Shown here piece after piece: positions 23,472 to 32,693 of a DNA stretch of 64,000 bases; positions within the stretch are counted from its first letter, which is position 1, and each line of letters starts with the position of its first letter. The translations under genes were made by a program, and so were the position numbers. The notes under the pieces are model-generated. The model did not search any database, was not told where the DNA came from, and worked only from the letters and a program-made list of their open reading frames with translations. The stretch comes from Propionibacterium cyclohexanicum (lineage in GTDB: Bacteria > Actinomycetota > Actinomycetes > Propionibacteriales > Propionibacteriaceae), in contig NZ_FOGZ01000006.1 in assembly GCF_900111365.1 (NCBI RefSeq), positions 54,633 through 118,632 of the forward strand, read 5' to 3'.

Positions 23472-24506
23472 ATGAGTGAGGACAATCGCCAGTTCCACTT
23501 CCGTCCGGCTAACTACCCTTATCGCCCCACGACAGAGGATCTGGACCCCGAGCAAGCGGCTGCTCTGCGGCTTTCCAGCGCGTCTCCGCTGGCTCCTGAA
23601 CCCTCGGGGCCGCAGCCCGCCTCACAGGGCCACGCCTCACAGGGCCACGCCACACAGGAGGACGGTGCTCGCGAAGCGGGTGGGATGGCACAACCCGATC
23701 GCCCCGAACCGGCGGACGTCGAATCCGACCTGCTCTTGCCGGCCAAGGTGGCCGCCAAGCCGGCGCACAGTGTTCCGCACGGTTCCCTGTCGGCGCCAGC
23801 ACCCGCGGTGCCCACGACCCACCCAGCACCCGCGGTGCCCACGACCCACCCAGCACCATCCGGTGGTGCGCAGCCTCCCTCACCAGATGCCGCCGTCGCG
23901 CCTACGAGCGGCTCGACTGAGCAGCCGGTATCAACAACCGGGCCCCGGGATGCTCGCGGGGCTGCGCCGCAAGACCACCGCGAGGCGTCGCGGGATGCGC
24001 GGGGGGCTGCGCCGCAAGACCACCGGGAGGCGTCGGGGGACGCGGGGAGCGCCGGGCAGGACGATCATCGCCAGGAATCAGGAGAGGCCGGCTCAGGAGG
24101 ACCGGCCGTCCTCCCACCCGAGGTCGTCGGGTCCCGATCATCGCGCGGTGGACGTCTGCTGTCGCGCTTGCTCCTCGGGCTGCTCGTCCTGTTGGCCCTG
24201 GTGGTCGGCCTCGCCGTTGGCTCCTTTGCGCTGGGCAATCCCACGGTGGTCACCACACCTGGCCCCACCAGCACCATGACAGTCACACCGCCGGCGCAGA
24301 CTGTGACCGCCCCGCCGGTGACAGTCACAGTCACCGCGACGCCTACCGCCACCGACAGTTCGAGCAGCGCCACCACTACAGGCGTTGCGGTCGTGGGGCA
24401 GAGTTGCGAGACCTTCGGGGAAACGGCGTACTCGGCGAGTGGGGCACGGCTTACGTGCACGCGCCCCACGGTTCAGGACTATCTTCGCTGGATGCAGCTG
24501 TCCTGA
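23472..24506 (+). CDS. Repeat-rich single-pass membrane protein
   Basis: This 344-residue protein has a long Pro/Ala/His/Gln-rich cytoplasmic part, one membrane helix (LLSRLLLGLLVLLALVVGLA, near residue 230), a Thr/Pro/Ser-rich stalk and a short end with two cysteines (GQSCETFGETAY ... RLTCTRPTV). I do not recognise a family. The cytoplasmic part is built from direct DNA repeats (see repeats), so its length may vary between strains. ATG 23472 follows AAGGAGG. The stalk and tail suggest a cell-surface or wall-associated anchor. Confidence 0.7.
   Translation: MSEDNRQFHFRPANYPYRPTTEDLDPEQAAALRLSSASPLAPEPSGPQPASQGHASQGHATQEDGAREAGGMAQPDRPEPADVESDLLLPAKVAAKPAHSVPHGSLSAPAPAVPTTHPAPAVPTTHPAPSGGAQPPSPDAAVAPTSGSTEQPVSTTGPRDARGAAPQDHREASRDARGAAPQDHREASGDAGSAGQDDHRQESGEAGSGGPAVLPPEVVGSRSSRGGRLLSRLLLGLLVLLALVVGLAVGSFALGNPTVVTTPGPTSTMTVTPPAQTVTAPPVTVTVTATPTATDSSSSATTTGVAVVGQSCETFGETAYSASGARLTCTRPTVQDYLRWMQLS
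23798..23851 (+). repeat. 27-bp tandem duplication in the repeat-rich membrane protein gene
   Basis: Two identical 27-base units (23798-23824, 23825-23851) encode PAPAVPTTH twice. The unit keeps the frame. Confidence 0.9.
23946..24035 (+). repeat. 45-bp tandem duplication in the repeat-rich membrane protein gene
   Basis: Two units of 45 bases (23946-23990, 23991-24035), differing at a few positions, encode RDARGAAPQDHREAS-type segments. A third, more diverged copy (GDAGSAGQDDHRQES) follows at protein level. Confidence 0.85.
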
Positions 24507-24594
24507 GCCCGTTCGGCGTCCCGGGCGAGATGCTCCGAGCAACCGCTCCGGGTCATCCGAGCATGGTGCGTCTGGAGCGTGCCAAACTGGCACA

Positions 24595-25161
24595 GTGGCA
24601 CTCTCCGATGATCCCCAGGCCGGTGAGCTCTTGGTGAGCGCAGCCGGGCGGGATGCCGGCTTCTTCGACCAGGCCGTCATCCTGCTGCTCGACAACGACG
24701 AGAACGGTGCCATCGGGGTCGCTCTCAACAAGCCGTCGACCACACCGGTCTCGAACGTCCTGCCGGCCTGGGCCGGTCAGCTCAATCCGCCTCCGGTCTT
24801 GTTCGCAGGTGGCCCGGTCACCCCCAATGGCGCCATTTGCCTGGCGAAAGTGCTCGACCGCAGCGAGGAACCGCCGGGCTGGCGTCCCGTGGTGGGCGAC
24901 GTGGGCCTGCTCCATCTGGACACCCCCGTCGAGATCGTCCACGGCGCATACTCGGACGTGCGAGTATTCGCTGGCTACGCGGGATGGCAGCCTGGCCAGC
25001 TCGAGGCGGAGCTGCGTCAGCATGTGTGGATCCGCTCGACGCCTCGCGAGGAGGATATCTTCGGCACGAATGCGCAGGGACTGTGGCGGCGTGTGCTGCG
25101 CCGCCAGGGAGGCGAGGCGGCACTGCTCAGCGCCTACACCGACGATCCTTCGCGCAACTGA
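24595..25161 (+). CDS. YqgE/AlgH family (UPF0301) protein
   Basis: This 188-residue protein matches the YqgE/AlgH family: GELLVSAAGRDAGFFDQAVI near the start, NGAIGVALNKPS, VLFAGGPVTPNGAICL and VRVFAGYAGWQPGQLEAEL (separate stretches). The biochemical role of the family is not settled. I used GTG 24595; an upstream open extension has no family similarity. It lies between the repeat-rich membrane protein and mtrA on the same strand, but the spacing (about 130 bases to mtrA) suggests a separate transcript. Confidence 0.85.
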   Translation: MALSDDPQAGELLVSAAGRDAGFFDQAVILLLDNDENGAIGVALNKPSTTPVSNVLPAWAGQLNPPPVLFAGGPVTPNGAICLAKVLDRSEEPPGWRPVVGDVGLLHLDTPVEIVHGAYSDVRVFAGYAGWQPGQLEAELRQHVWIRSTPREEDIFGTNAQGLWRRVLRRQGGEAALLSAYTDDPSRN

Positions 25162-25290
25162 GCCCACCCGCTTCGGCCCTGCCCTGCGGCGGAAGCGCCG
25201 CTCAGGAGTTTCACCTCCTGGTGTCTGGCTTGCTCATATAGTGGGTGGATGGCGACAATGACCGGTCGCCCATCCCACATGGTGAGGCCC

Positions 25291-26010
25291 ATGAGCGAAA
25301 GTGGACGAAGCAGCAGCTGTCGGATCCTGGTCGTCGACGACGATCCGTCGCTGGCCGAGATGTTGCAGATCATGCTGCGCACGGAGAACCTCGACACCAT
25401 CTGGTGCGGGCATGGCGACCGTGCCATCGCGCTGTTTCATCAGACCCGGCCCGATCTGGTGCTCCTCGATCTCATGCTGCCCGGACGCAATGGATTCGAT
25501 GTCTGCCGCGACATCCGGGCGGAGTCCGGGGTCCCCATCATCATGCTCACCGCACGCTCCGATACCAATGACATCGTGCGCGGCCTGGAAGTGGGCGCCG
25601 ACGATTACATTTCCAAACCCTTCAATCGCAAGGAGCTCGTCGCGAGGATCCGGGCCCGGCTCAGACGCCAAGGCCCCGAGGGGGAAGCCAGCTCCGTGCA
25701 GATCGCCGATCTCGACATTGATGTGACGAGCCACTCCGTCCGCCGCGGCGCCGAGGAGATCGTGCTCACCCCCCTCGAATTCGATCTGCTCGCGACACTG
25801 GCCCGCCACCCTGGCGTCGTGTTCACCCGCGAACGCCTGCTTGCCGACGTGTGGGGCTATCGCCAAGCCGGTGATACCCGGCTGGTGAACGTGCACGTGC
25901 AGCGATTACGGGCCAAGATCGAGCGCGACCCCGAACGCCCCAGCATCATCGTCACCGTCCGGGGAGTGGGCTACCGTGCGGGACGCGCTCAGCCCGCGGC
26001 GAGCAGCTGA
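25291..26010 (+). CDS. mtrA: Two-component response regulator MtrA
   Basis: This 239-residue OmpR-type regulator has a receiver domain (ILVVDDDPSLAEMLQIML; phospho-acceptor Asp60 in VLLDLMLPGRNGFDV; lysine in DDYISKPFNRKEL) and a winged-helix output domain (LTPLEFDLLATLARHPG, TRLVNVHVQRLRAKIE, TVRGVGYRAG). Position directly before mtrB and lpqB identifies it as MtrA, the actinobacterial regulator of cell-wall remodelling and division. I chose ATG 25291; ATG 25249 would add 14 residues before the receiver fold. It is followed by mtrB after TGAG. Confidence 0.93.
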   Translation: MSESGRSSSCRILVVDDDPSLAEMLQIMLRTENLDTIWCGHGDRAIALFHQTRPDLVLLDLMLPGRNGFDVCRDIRAESGVPIIMLTARSDTNDIVRGLEVGADDYISKPFNRKELVARIRARLRRQGPEGEASSVQIADLDIDVTSHSVRRGAEEIVLTPLEFDLLATLARHPGVVFTRERLLADVWGYRQAGDTRLVNVHVQRLRAKIERDPERPSIIVTVRGVGYRAGRAQPAASS

Positions 26011-26011
26011 G

Positions 26012-27589
26012 ATGGCAACTCGGCGCAGACGGCTGGCGGCCGGACTCGCCCGGCCGGTTCGGCTGTGGCATTCCTCCCTGGCGCTGCGCCTTGTCGTGGG
26101 CCTTGTCGCCGTTTCGGGCCTGTTGCTCGTGCTGGGCGGCATGCTCATCATGCGCCAGGCGTCCAATGAGCTGCTGGAGAGCAAACGCCGCAGTGCCGTC
26201 GCCGAGGCGGGAAGCACGCTGGGCCGGATGCAGTCGCAGCTGAGCGCCACCGACCTCCAGCAGGCCACCTTGTACGAGCGACTGAGCCAGATCACCGAGC
26301 AGGCCGGCAGCGAGCCCGAGCTGTTCTGGGTGGTCGTCGAGGGGCCTGTCTCGGTCTACGCGAGCGGCGGCGTCGGTCTGGACAGCGTGCCCGTCGCGTT
26401 GCGCACGCTTGCCAGCTCTGCGTCAGGAATGTGGGTGACGCCCACCTCGATTCACCACATCGACGGACACGAGGATGCGCCGGGTCTGGTCGTGGCCTCC
26501 AGCGTCGTCAGCCCCACCGGTCTACGCGTGCCGGTGTACTTCGTCTTCCCCCAGAGCTACGAGGCCCAGACCCTCGAGGTGCTGCGCCGTGCCCTGATGT
26601 CCGCGGGTGCGGTGCTGCTTGTCTTCTTCGCCCTGTTCGCCTGGTTCACGGCCAGGCGAGTCACGATCCCCATGCGCGCCATGAGCCGAACCGCCGAGCG
26701 GATTGCGGGGGGCCTGCTGTCCGAAAGGGTCACGATCAGCGGAACCGATGAGCTGGCCCGGCTCGGCCGCTCGATGAACCACATGGCCGGTCAGCTCGAC
26801 AAGCAGATCACCGAACTGGAGAAGCTCTCGCGCCTCCAGCAGCGCTTCGTCTCCGACGTCAGCCATGAACTGCGTACCCCGCTCACCACGATGAAGATGG
26901 CCAGCGAGGTGCTCTACGAGGTGCGCGAGGGTTTCGATCCGGCGAGCACCCGCACCGTCGAGCTGCTGAATCACGAGGTGGAACGCTTCGAGAAACTGCT
27001 TGCCGATCTGCTGGAGATCTCACGTTTCGACGCCGGCGCAGCACAGCTCGTCCTCGAGGAAACCGACGTGGCCGAACTGGTCGATCGCGAGGTACGTGCA
27101 CAGGAACAGTTGGCCCAGCGTCTGCACAGCGAGATCCACATCCACAGCGATGGGCCCGAGCGAGCCGAGATCGACTCGCGCCGGGTGGCCAGGATCGTGC
27201 GGAATCTGTTGACCAACGCCCTGGAGTACGGCGAGGGAGAACCCATCGACGTCACTGTGGCCGGTGACCAGCATGCGGTGGCCGTACGGGTGCATGACCA
27301 CGGCGTGGGCCTCCTGCCCAAACAGACCCAGAAGGTGTTCAACCGGTTCTGGCGAGCCGATCCGAGCCGCCAGCGATCGGTGGGGGGCACCGGGCTCGGA
27401 TTGTCGATCTCGCTGGAGGATGCGCGCCTCCATCACGGCTGGCTGCAGGCCTGGGGACGCCCCGGACGCGGTTCGGTCTTCCGCCTCACTCTGCCGCGCC
27501 GCCCCGACGATCCCCTGCGCAGCTCCCCGCTGCCGCTCGGCCCTGGGCACCGTGCAACCGACGACCTGGGGGAGGCACGGGCATCATGA
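26012..27589 (+). CDS. mtrB: Two-component sensor histidine kinase MtrB
   Basis: This 525-residue kinase has an N-terminal membrane helix (LVVGLVAVSGLLLVLGGMLI), an extracytoplasmic sensor of about 130 residues, a second helix (AVLLVFFALFAWFTA), a HAMP domain, the phospho-histidine motif FVSDVSHELRTPLTTMKMAS, the N box NLLTNALEYG and G boxes HGVGL and GGTGLGLSIS. ATG 26012 begins one base after the mtrA stop. Its end overlaps lpqB by four bases. The trio mtrA-mtrB-lpqB is an operon in most actinobacteria. Confidence 0.95.
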   Translation: MATRRRRLAAGLARPVRLWHSSLALRLVVGLVAVSGLLLVLGGMLIMRQASNELLESKRRSAVAEAGSTLGRMQSQLSATDLQQATLYERLSQITEQAGSEPELFWVVVEGPVSVYASGGVGLDSVPVALRTLASSASGMWVTPTSIHHIDGHEDAPGLVVASSVVSPTGLRVPVYFVFPQSYEAQTLEVLRRALMSAGAVLLVFFALFAWFTARRVTIPMRAMSRTAERIAGGLLSERVTISGTDELARLGRSMNHMAGQLDKQITELEKLSRLQQRFVSDVSHELRTPLTTMKMASEVLYEVREGFDPASTRTVELLNHEVERFEKLLADLLEISRFDAGAAQLVLEETDVAELVDREVRAQEQLAQRLHSEIHIHSDGPERAEIDSRRVARIVRNLLTNALEYGEGEPIDVTVAGDQHAVAVRVHDHGVGLLPKQTQKVFNRFWRADPSRQRSVGGTGLGLSISLEDARLHHGWLQAWGRPGRGSVFRLTLPRRPDDPLRSSPLPLGPGHRATDDLGEARAS

Positions 27590-29331
27590 AGCTGACCCGC
27601 CGCACCGTGCTTGGTTTCGTGCCGATCGGCCTGATGAGCGGCTGTGCGCAGGTGCCCAGCTCTGGCCCTGTGCTCGAGGTGAGCAATCCGGCCGCCAGCC
27701 CCGCCCCCGGCGGTGTGGTGGTGGCTCCCGACCCACCTGCGGCCGACGCCACCCCAGAGCTCATCCTGGCAGGCTTCCTGACGGCCTGCCTCGTGCCCAC
27801 CGACAACTATGCAGTGGCCCGCCAGTTTCTCACCCCGAGGGCGTCGACCGCATGGGTGCCCAGCGCCGCCGTGAACGTCTACGACTCGGACAGCCATCCC
27901 CCGGTCGTCACGGACAGCTCCGCGCTGCTGCGCGCCCCGCTGCTCGGCACGATCGATGTACGGGGTTATTACACGGCCGACTACAAGCCGGACTTCCAGC
28001 ACGACTTCAGCCTCGTCAAGGTGGGGGACCAGTGGCGCATCAATTCCCCTGGTCAGGGCATCTTCGTGAGCCGCTACGAGTTGCACCGGGCCTACTCGAT
28101 CCTGCGGGTTCACTGCCTCAACCGGTGGGGTACCGGGCTGGTGCCTCAGCAGGTCTTCATGCCCAATCGCCGTCTCAGTCCCACGACGGCAGCCCAGGCG
28201 CTCCTGCGGGGGACCTCGCCCTGGTTGCGCCCGGCCGTCACGACGGCTGTCATCGACGGCACGACGCTTGCGGCACCGGCTGTCACCATCGATTCTCAAG
28301 GCGTCGCGGAGGTCTCTCTCAGCGCTCAGATCGGCGCTCTCCATGACGACCAGCGCCGAGCTCTCGCAGCCCAATTCCTCTGGACGCTCGGCGACCAGAC
28401 CAGGCTCGGCGGGTTACGCCTGGAGCAGCAGGGCCGGCCCTTCGCGGTGCCCGGCGCCGGCGCAGATGGTGTGATCCGCGCCAGCGCCCTCGCGAGCTTC
28501 GCTCCGGTGGTCGAGGCGACGCGCAGCGATGCCTATGTCGTCGCGGCAGGCAAGCTGAGTCGTCTGCTGCCCAGCGGGGTCGTGACAGCCGGAGGTGTCC
28601 TGTCGGCCGGCTGGGACCATGAGGTGCAGTCCATCTCGCTATCCACTGATGGCACGACCGTGGCGTTGGTCACCGACGGGTCCTCCCGGCTGTTCACCGC
28701 CCGGACCGACACAAACGCTGCGCCGACGCGCCTCGCCGACGGCACGGAATTCCTGCGTCCCCAGCTCGACCCCTCGGGGCGCATCTGGGTGGTGGACCGA
28801 GCCGGTGAGGCCGGCGCGTCTCTCGTTGTCGTGACGGCGGACCGGGTGGAGCGCGCGATTCTCGCGGGACTGCCTGCCGCGCCCCTCGCGGCGCGGCTGT
28901 CACCGGCCGGGGAGAGGCTTGCGGTCATCGCGGGCACTCCGGGGAGCAGCAAACTCGGCTTCTTCCGGGTGGGCGGCAATCCCGAACTGGTCGTCGACGG
29001 CTGGCGCACCCTTACTGTGGTGAGCAGTCAGGGCGTCCTCGGCGCTGTGCAGGATGTGGGCTGGATTTCGGCCACCCGGATGGTTGTGCTCGCGGCTCTG
29101 GACGCGTCGTCCCCGGCGGAGGTCTTCCTGGTGGACGTGGACGGATCCGAGGTGGAGTCCCTCGGGCCAGGTATCGACATGTCGCTGCGCGGAATCGCTG
29201 CGCTTCCATCGACCAATGGGGTCGCCATCTGCGCGCTGACCAGCGGTGGGACCGTGCTGGTCTACCAAGAGGGAGCACGCTGGCTGCGTCATGACGTCAA
29301 CGAGGTGAGCGCCATCAGCTACCAGGGGTGA
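27586..29331 (+). CDS. lpqB: Lipoprotein LpqB
   Basis: This 581-residue lipoprotein starts with a signal peptide and lipobox (MKLTRRTVLGFVPIGLMSGC; Cys20 is the lipidated residue). A GerMN-like domain lies around residues 175-260 (NRWGTGLVPQQVFMPNR), followed by a beta-propeller-like C-terminal region with repeats such as DVGWISATRMVVLAA. LpqB interacts with the MtrB sensor in mycobacteria (family knowledge). The ATG overlaps the mtrB stop (ATGA). Confidence 0.92.
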   Translation: MKLTRRTVLGFVPIGLMSGCAQVPSSGPVLEVSNPAASPAPGGVVVAPDPPAADATPELILAGFLTACLVPTDNYAVARQFLTPRASTAWVPSAAVNVYDSDSHPPVVTDSSALLRAPLLGTIDVRGYYTADYKPDFQHDFSLVKVGDQWRINSPGQGIFVSRYELHRAYSILRVHCLNRWGTGLVPQQVFMPNRRLSPTTAAQALLRGTSPWLRPAVTTAVIDGTTLAAPAVTIDSQGVAEVSLSAQIGALHDDQRRALAAQFLWTLGDQTRLGGLRLEQQGRPFAVPGAGADGVIRASALASFAPVVEATRSDAYVVAAGKLSRLLPSGVVTAGGVLSAGWDHEVQSISLSTDGTTVALVTDGSSRLFTARTDTNAAPTRLADGTEFLRPQLDPSGRIWVVDRAGEAGASLVVVTADRVERAILAGLPAAPLAARLSPAGERLAVIAGTPGSSKLGFFRVGGNPELVVDGWRTLTVVSSQGVLGAVQDVGWISATRMVVLAALDASSPAEVFLVDVDGSEVESLGPGIDMSLRGIAALPSTNGVAICALTSGGTVLVYQEGARWLRHDVNEVSAISYQG

Positions 29332-30135
29332 ATGGAGACTTGTCCACAGCCTCTGGTGCGGCGAATGACGCAGGCGGTGCCCGAGCACACTGCGGACGTG
29401 GAGATCTCCGACTGGACGGCAGCCGCATTCGACCTGCTTCTCGGCTCGGCCTGCGCATCCTGTGCTGCGCCCGGCCCCCTCCTGTGCCGTCGGTGTTCAC
29501 TCGAGCTGCGGGGACCGGTCGTCCGTGGGCGCCGAGGCGCCGACAGCAGTGGGGCGCGTTCACAGTCCATCCACGTATGGGCCGGCGCCACGTACCGTCC
29601 GGTGGCGGGCCGGCTGGTCATTGCCTTCAAGGACCGGGGAGCATGGAGCCTGGCTCGTCCGCTGGCCGAACTGACGACCCGTGCGGTTCGCGCCTGCATC
29701 CAGGAGACATCAAGAAACGGGGCAGGCGCACCCTTCCTCGTGCCGGTGCCCTGCGATCCATCCAGGGCTCGCGAACGCGGCATCGATCACACCCGGATGC
29801 TGGCCCGTGCCACGGCGCGCCGGTGCGGGTTGGCGTGGAGTGCCGCGTTGAGGCGGATGAGCGCTGCGCCCGATCAGGTAGGGCTCGACGCAACGGCGCG
29901 GCGCGAGGCGCAACACGGCACGATGATCTGCGATCCGGGGGGTATCCCCCTGGCATGGCGCCGTCGTGACCGCACTGACGAGGCTTCGGTGATCGTGCTC
30001 GACGACGTGGTCACCACCGGAGCCACCGCGGTCGAGGCGGTACGAGCGCTGAGACTGTCGGGCCGCGAGGTCAGGGGCGTCGTGTGCGCTGCGTTGACTC
30101 CTCTGGATGCCGGCCCCATGGCACGCCAGCAGTGA
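29332..30135 (+). CDS. ComF family phosphoribosyltransferase-like protein
   Basis: This 267-residue protein starts directly after lpqB. It has a zinc-ribbon-like pair (CASCAAPGPLLCRRC), the ComF segment YRPVAGRLVIAFKDRG and PVPCDPSRARERGIDHTRML, and the PRPP-binding loop VIVLDDVVTTGATAVEAVRA. ComF proteins support DNA uptake in competent bacteria, but many hosts are not known to be competent, and the exact reaction is unclear. Co-transcription with mtrAB-lpqB is likely from the spacing. Confidence 0.9.
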   Translation: METCPQPLVRRMTQAVPEHTADVEISDWTAAAFDLLLGSACASCAAPGPLLCRRCSLELRGPVVRGRRGADSSGARSQSIHVWAGATYRPVAGRLVIAFKDRGAWSLARPLAELTTRAVRACIQETSRNGAGAPFLVPVPCDPSRARERGIDHTRMLARATARRCGLAWSAALRRMSAAPDQVGLDATARREAQHGTMICDPGGIPLAWRRRDRTDEASVIVLDDVVTTGATAVEAVRALRLSGREVRGVVCAALTPLDAGPMARQQ

Positions 30136-30324
30136 AACAGATGCTTGCCGGGGCCAAACCCGGTAACGTTCTGACATGGCACGACACGCAGGACCCCAGC
30201 ACCGTGGTGCTGGAGCGCCCGCTGTGCGTGCCATTGCTGTCTCAGCGTCGAGACTGGGCTCGTGAGATACCGTTCGAGGCTCTGAGCAGTATTGCTAGCA
30301 CTCATCCATGGAGAGGGGATCGAG

Positions 30325-30927
30325 ATGGACGTCATCGTCACAGGACGCCGTTGCACCATCACCGACAGCACGCGTGAGTACGTCACGGAGCGCCTGAACG
30401 AGTCGATCGTCAAGCTGAAGGACCGAGTGATCCGCACTGAAGTGGAATTCACGTCGAACGACCCCAAGGGCGACCCCTCCTCGGCGATTCGGTGCGAGAT
30501 CACGCTGCGCGGCAAGGGCCCCGTCATTCGTGCCAGCGGAAGCGCCGACGAGAAGATCGCGGCCTTCGAACTTGCGCTCGACAAGCTGCGCGCCCAGCTG
30601 CGACGCGCAGCCGACCGGCGCAAGAAGCGCCATGGGCTGCGGGTCAAGGAGCTCCCGGTGATGGCTGAGGAGAGTGCGCCTGAGACGCAGGACGAAGCCA
30701 ACGACACCCACGAGATTGCCGGCTTGACGGTCCAGGGCGACGGTCCCCTCGTCGTGCGCGAGAAGACTTTCGAGACCACACCGCTGACGCTGGCCCAGGC
30801 GCTCGACGAGATGGAACTGGTCGGGCACGACTTCTTCCTCTTCCAGGACGCCGCATCCGGCAAGCCGAGCGTCGTCTATCGCCGCAAGGCCTACAACTAC
30901 GGCGTCATCCGCCTCGAAGTCCAGTGA
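30325..30927 (+). CDS. hpf: Long-form ribosome hibernation-promoting factor
   Basis: This 200-residue protein has the two-domain long HPF layout. Residues 1-100 form the 30S-binding domain (MDVIVTGRRCTITDSTREYV, AAFELALDKLRAQLRRAADR). The last 60 residues form the dimerisation domain (LTLAQALDEMELVGHDFFLF then QDAASGKPSVVYRRKAYNYG). It pairs 70S ribosomes into inactive 100S dimers in stationary phase. ATG 30325 has GAGAGGGG upstream. An 18-bp inverted repeat (30196-30213) lies in the gap after comF. Confidence 0.95.
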   Translation: MDVIVTGRRCTITDSTREYVTERLNESIVKLKDRVIRTEVEFTSNDPKGDPSSAIRCEITLRGKGPVIRASGSADEKIAAFELALDKLRAQLRRAADRRKKRHGLRVKELPVMAEESAPETQDEANDTHEIAGLTVQGDGPLVVREKTFETTPLTLAQALDEMELVGHDFFLFQDAASGKPSVVYRRKAYNYGVIRLEVQ

Positions 30928-30988
30928 TCGCGATGTCACCGAGTTCCCGGTTGCCCGAGCTGCCGGGACCTCAGCCGCCAGCGCAACT

Positions 30989-32218
30989 GTGCTGACATCC
31001 CTGAGCCGCGGCGCCGCTCGCCGCATCGGGCTGGCTGCCCAGCAGTTGCCCGGCAGGCGAAGCGGCCCGGTCACCCGCACCCAGGTGGTGCGGGTGACCA
31101 CTCGGCTGGCACAGATCCAACTCGATTCCGTATCCGTCCTCACGAGAGCCCAGCGCATGCCGCTGTTCAGCAGGCTCGGAGACTACGAGATCGAGCTTCT
31201 GCGGGGGCTGGCCAGCGGTAGACGGCGAATTCTGTTCGAATACTGGGGGCACGCGGCATGTCTCATCGACGTCGATCTCCAGCCCGTCCTGCGCTTCCGG
31301 ATGGCGGCCGCGGAACGCGAAGCATGGGGCTCGATGCGCACCATACAGAGGGAGCACCCCGAGGTGGTGGCGCAAGCCCTGCGCGTCGTCGAGGAGAACG
31401 GCCCCAGCACGGCCCGGGAAGTCTCCGCCCTCGTGGCCGGCCGGAAGGCCGACCACGAGCACTGGGGCTGGAACTGGTCACAGACCAAGACGGCACTCGA
31501 GTGGCTGTTCTGGTCGGGAGCGTTGGCCGTCGCCGGGCGCAACGGCCAGTTTGAGCGACGCTACGACTTGCCCGAACGCGTGCTTCCGACCCGGGTCCTG
31601 GCTGCGCCCACTCCGAGCCTGCTCGATTCCCACATCATCCTTGTCCGAAGGGCAGCACAGGCGCTGGGCATTGCCACCAGACGCGGGCTGCGCGACTACT
31701 TCCGCACCGCTGCCGTCCCGACCGACGAGGCGGTCGATGCGCTGGTGGAGTCCGGGGAACTCCTGCCTGTCGCGGTGGAGGGCTGGAGAAACCGGGCGTA
31801 CCTGTGGCATCGGGCCCGGGTTCCGTCGAAGGTCGATGCGGCATGTCTCGTCAGTCCCTTCGACTCCTTGATCTTCGAACGCCAGCGTGCCCTCGAACTG
31901 TTCGAGTTGGACTACCGCATCGAGATCTACGTACCTGCCGCGCGGCGTCGCCATGGCTACTACGTGTATCCGTTCCTCTTCGGTGACCGGTTCGCCGCGA
32001 GAGTCGATTTGCGAGCCGACCGGACGCATGGGGTCTTGCAGGTGCTCGCGAGCTGGCAGGAGCCCGGGCATCCCAGCCCTACCGGTCAGATTGCCGAGGC
32101 CCTTGGTGCCGAGCTGACGCGCTTGGCGGCCTGGCTCGGATTGGATGGGACGGAAGTGCTCGACAGAGGCGATTTCTCCTCGCCGCTGCGGGCTGCCCTT
32201 GGCTGGCACGGCGCCTGA
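30989..32218 (+). CDS. YcaQ-like winged-helix DNA glycosylase family protein
   Basis: This 409-residue protein fits the HTH_42/YcaQ family: ARRIGLAAQQLPGRR, LAQIQLDSVSVLTRAQRMP near residue 45, YWGHAACLIDVDLQP, and SPFDSLIFERQRALELFELD with YRIEIYVPAARRRHGYYVYP near 300. The paired QxD-type segments in this family are the catalytic features of glycosylases that unhook interstrand cross-links (known for E. coli YcaQ). The GTG start at 30989 is the first in frame. It stands alone between hpf and a long gap. Confidence 0.85.
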   Translation: MLTSLSRGAARRIGLAAQQLPGRRSGPVTRTQVVRVTTRLAQIQLDSVSVLTRAQRMPLFSRLGDYEIELLRGLASGRRRILFEYWGHAACLIDVDLQPVLRFRMAAAEREAWGSMRTIQREHPEVVAQALRVVEENGPSTAREVSALVAGRKADHEHWGWNWSQTKTALEWLFWSGALAVAGRNGQFERRYDLPERVLPTRVLAAPTPSLLDSHIILVRRAAQALGIATRRGLRDYFRTAAVPTDEAVDALVESGELLPVAVEGWRNRAYLWHRARVPSKVDAACLVSPFDSLIFERQRALELFELDYRIEIYVPAARRRHGYYVYPFLFGDRFAARVDLRADRTHGVLQVLASWQEPGHPSPTGQIAEALGAELTRLAAWLGLDGTEVLDRGDFSSPLRAALGWHGA

Positions 32219-32693
32219 CCCGCACGGCAGGAATGCCATGCTCCGGCATCCCGATCGCTTATCACGGGATTGAGCCATTTTCCAGAGATTTCTCTGACAG
32301 AGAGCTCATTATTGTCCGGGAGCCATGGTCATGCTACTTTTAATAGTCGTTGCGTCCTGCTCTGGAGTGCGGAGTAGCACGATGACACCGGCTCGGACCA
32401 AGTGAGGTTCTTGTGCATCGATATCGATTGTTGGCAAGCGAATTCCTGTGTCCGATCGGCCATTCCCCATGTGTGCTGCACCGTTGACCCCCAGCCAGCC
32501 TCGTTTCCCACGCCCTCATCGGACGAGACGACTGCCGAAGCCCGACGGGGCGGCCTGTTGCAGCAGCATCGGAATGGAACGGCGCGTCCCGCTGGACCGG
32601 TTACGGCGCATTCTCGCTGGTGGCGAGTGATCTCGTTGCCTCATCATCTCATTCGTTATCTGGTACGCATGTCCCCAAGAGAAAGTAGTGAAA
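32219..32693. other. Intergenic region upstream of the quinone oxidoreductase gene
   Basis: No gene is supported here. The DNA is more AT-rich than its surroundings around 32260-32360. ATCCCG (32268-32273... near 32268) and CGGGAT (32285-32290) form a short stem soon after the YcaQ-like stop and could end that transcript. TTTAAT at about 32339-32344 is a possible -10 element for the oxidoreductase, but no convincing -35 is visible. Confidence 0.4.

Noticed and set aside
23637..23851. CRISPR-like repeats
   Set aside because: Tandem in-frame coding repeats without spacers; no cas genes.
30196..30213. Inverted repeat CCAGCACC/GGTGCTGG after comF as a terminator
   Set aside because: Loop of only two bases and no T-run, so it is not a convincing terminator.
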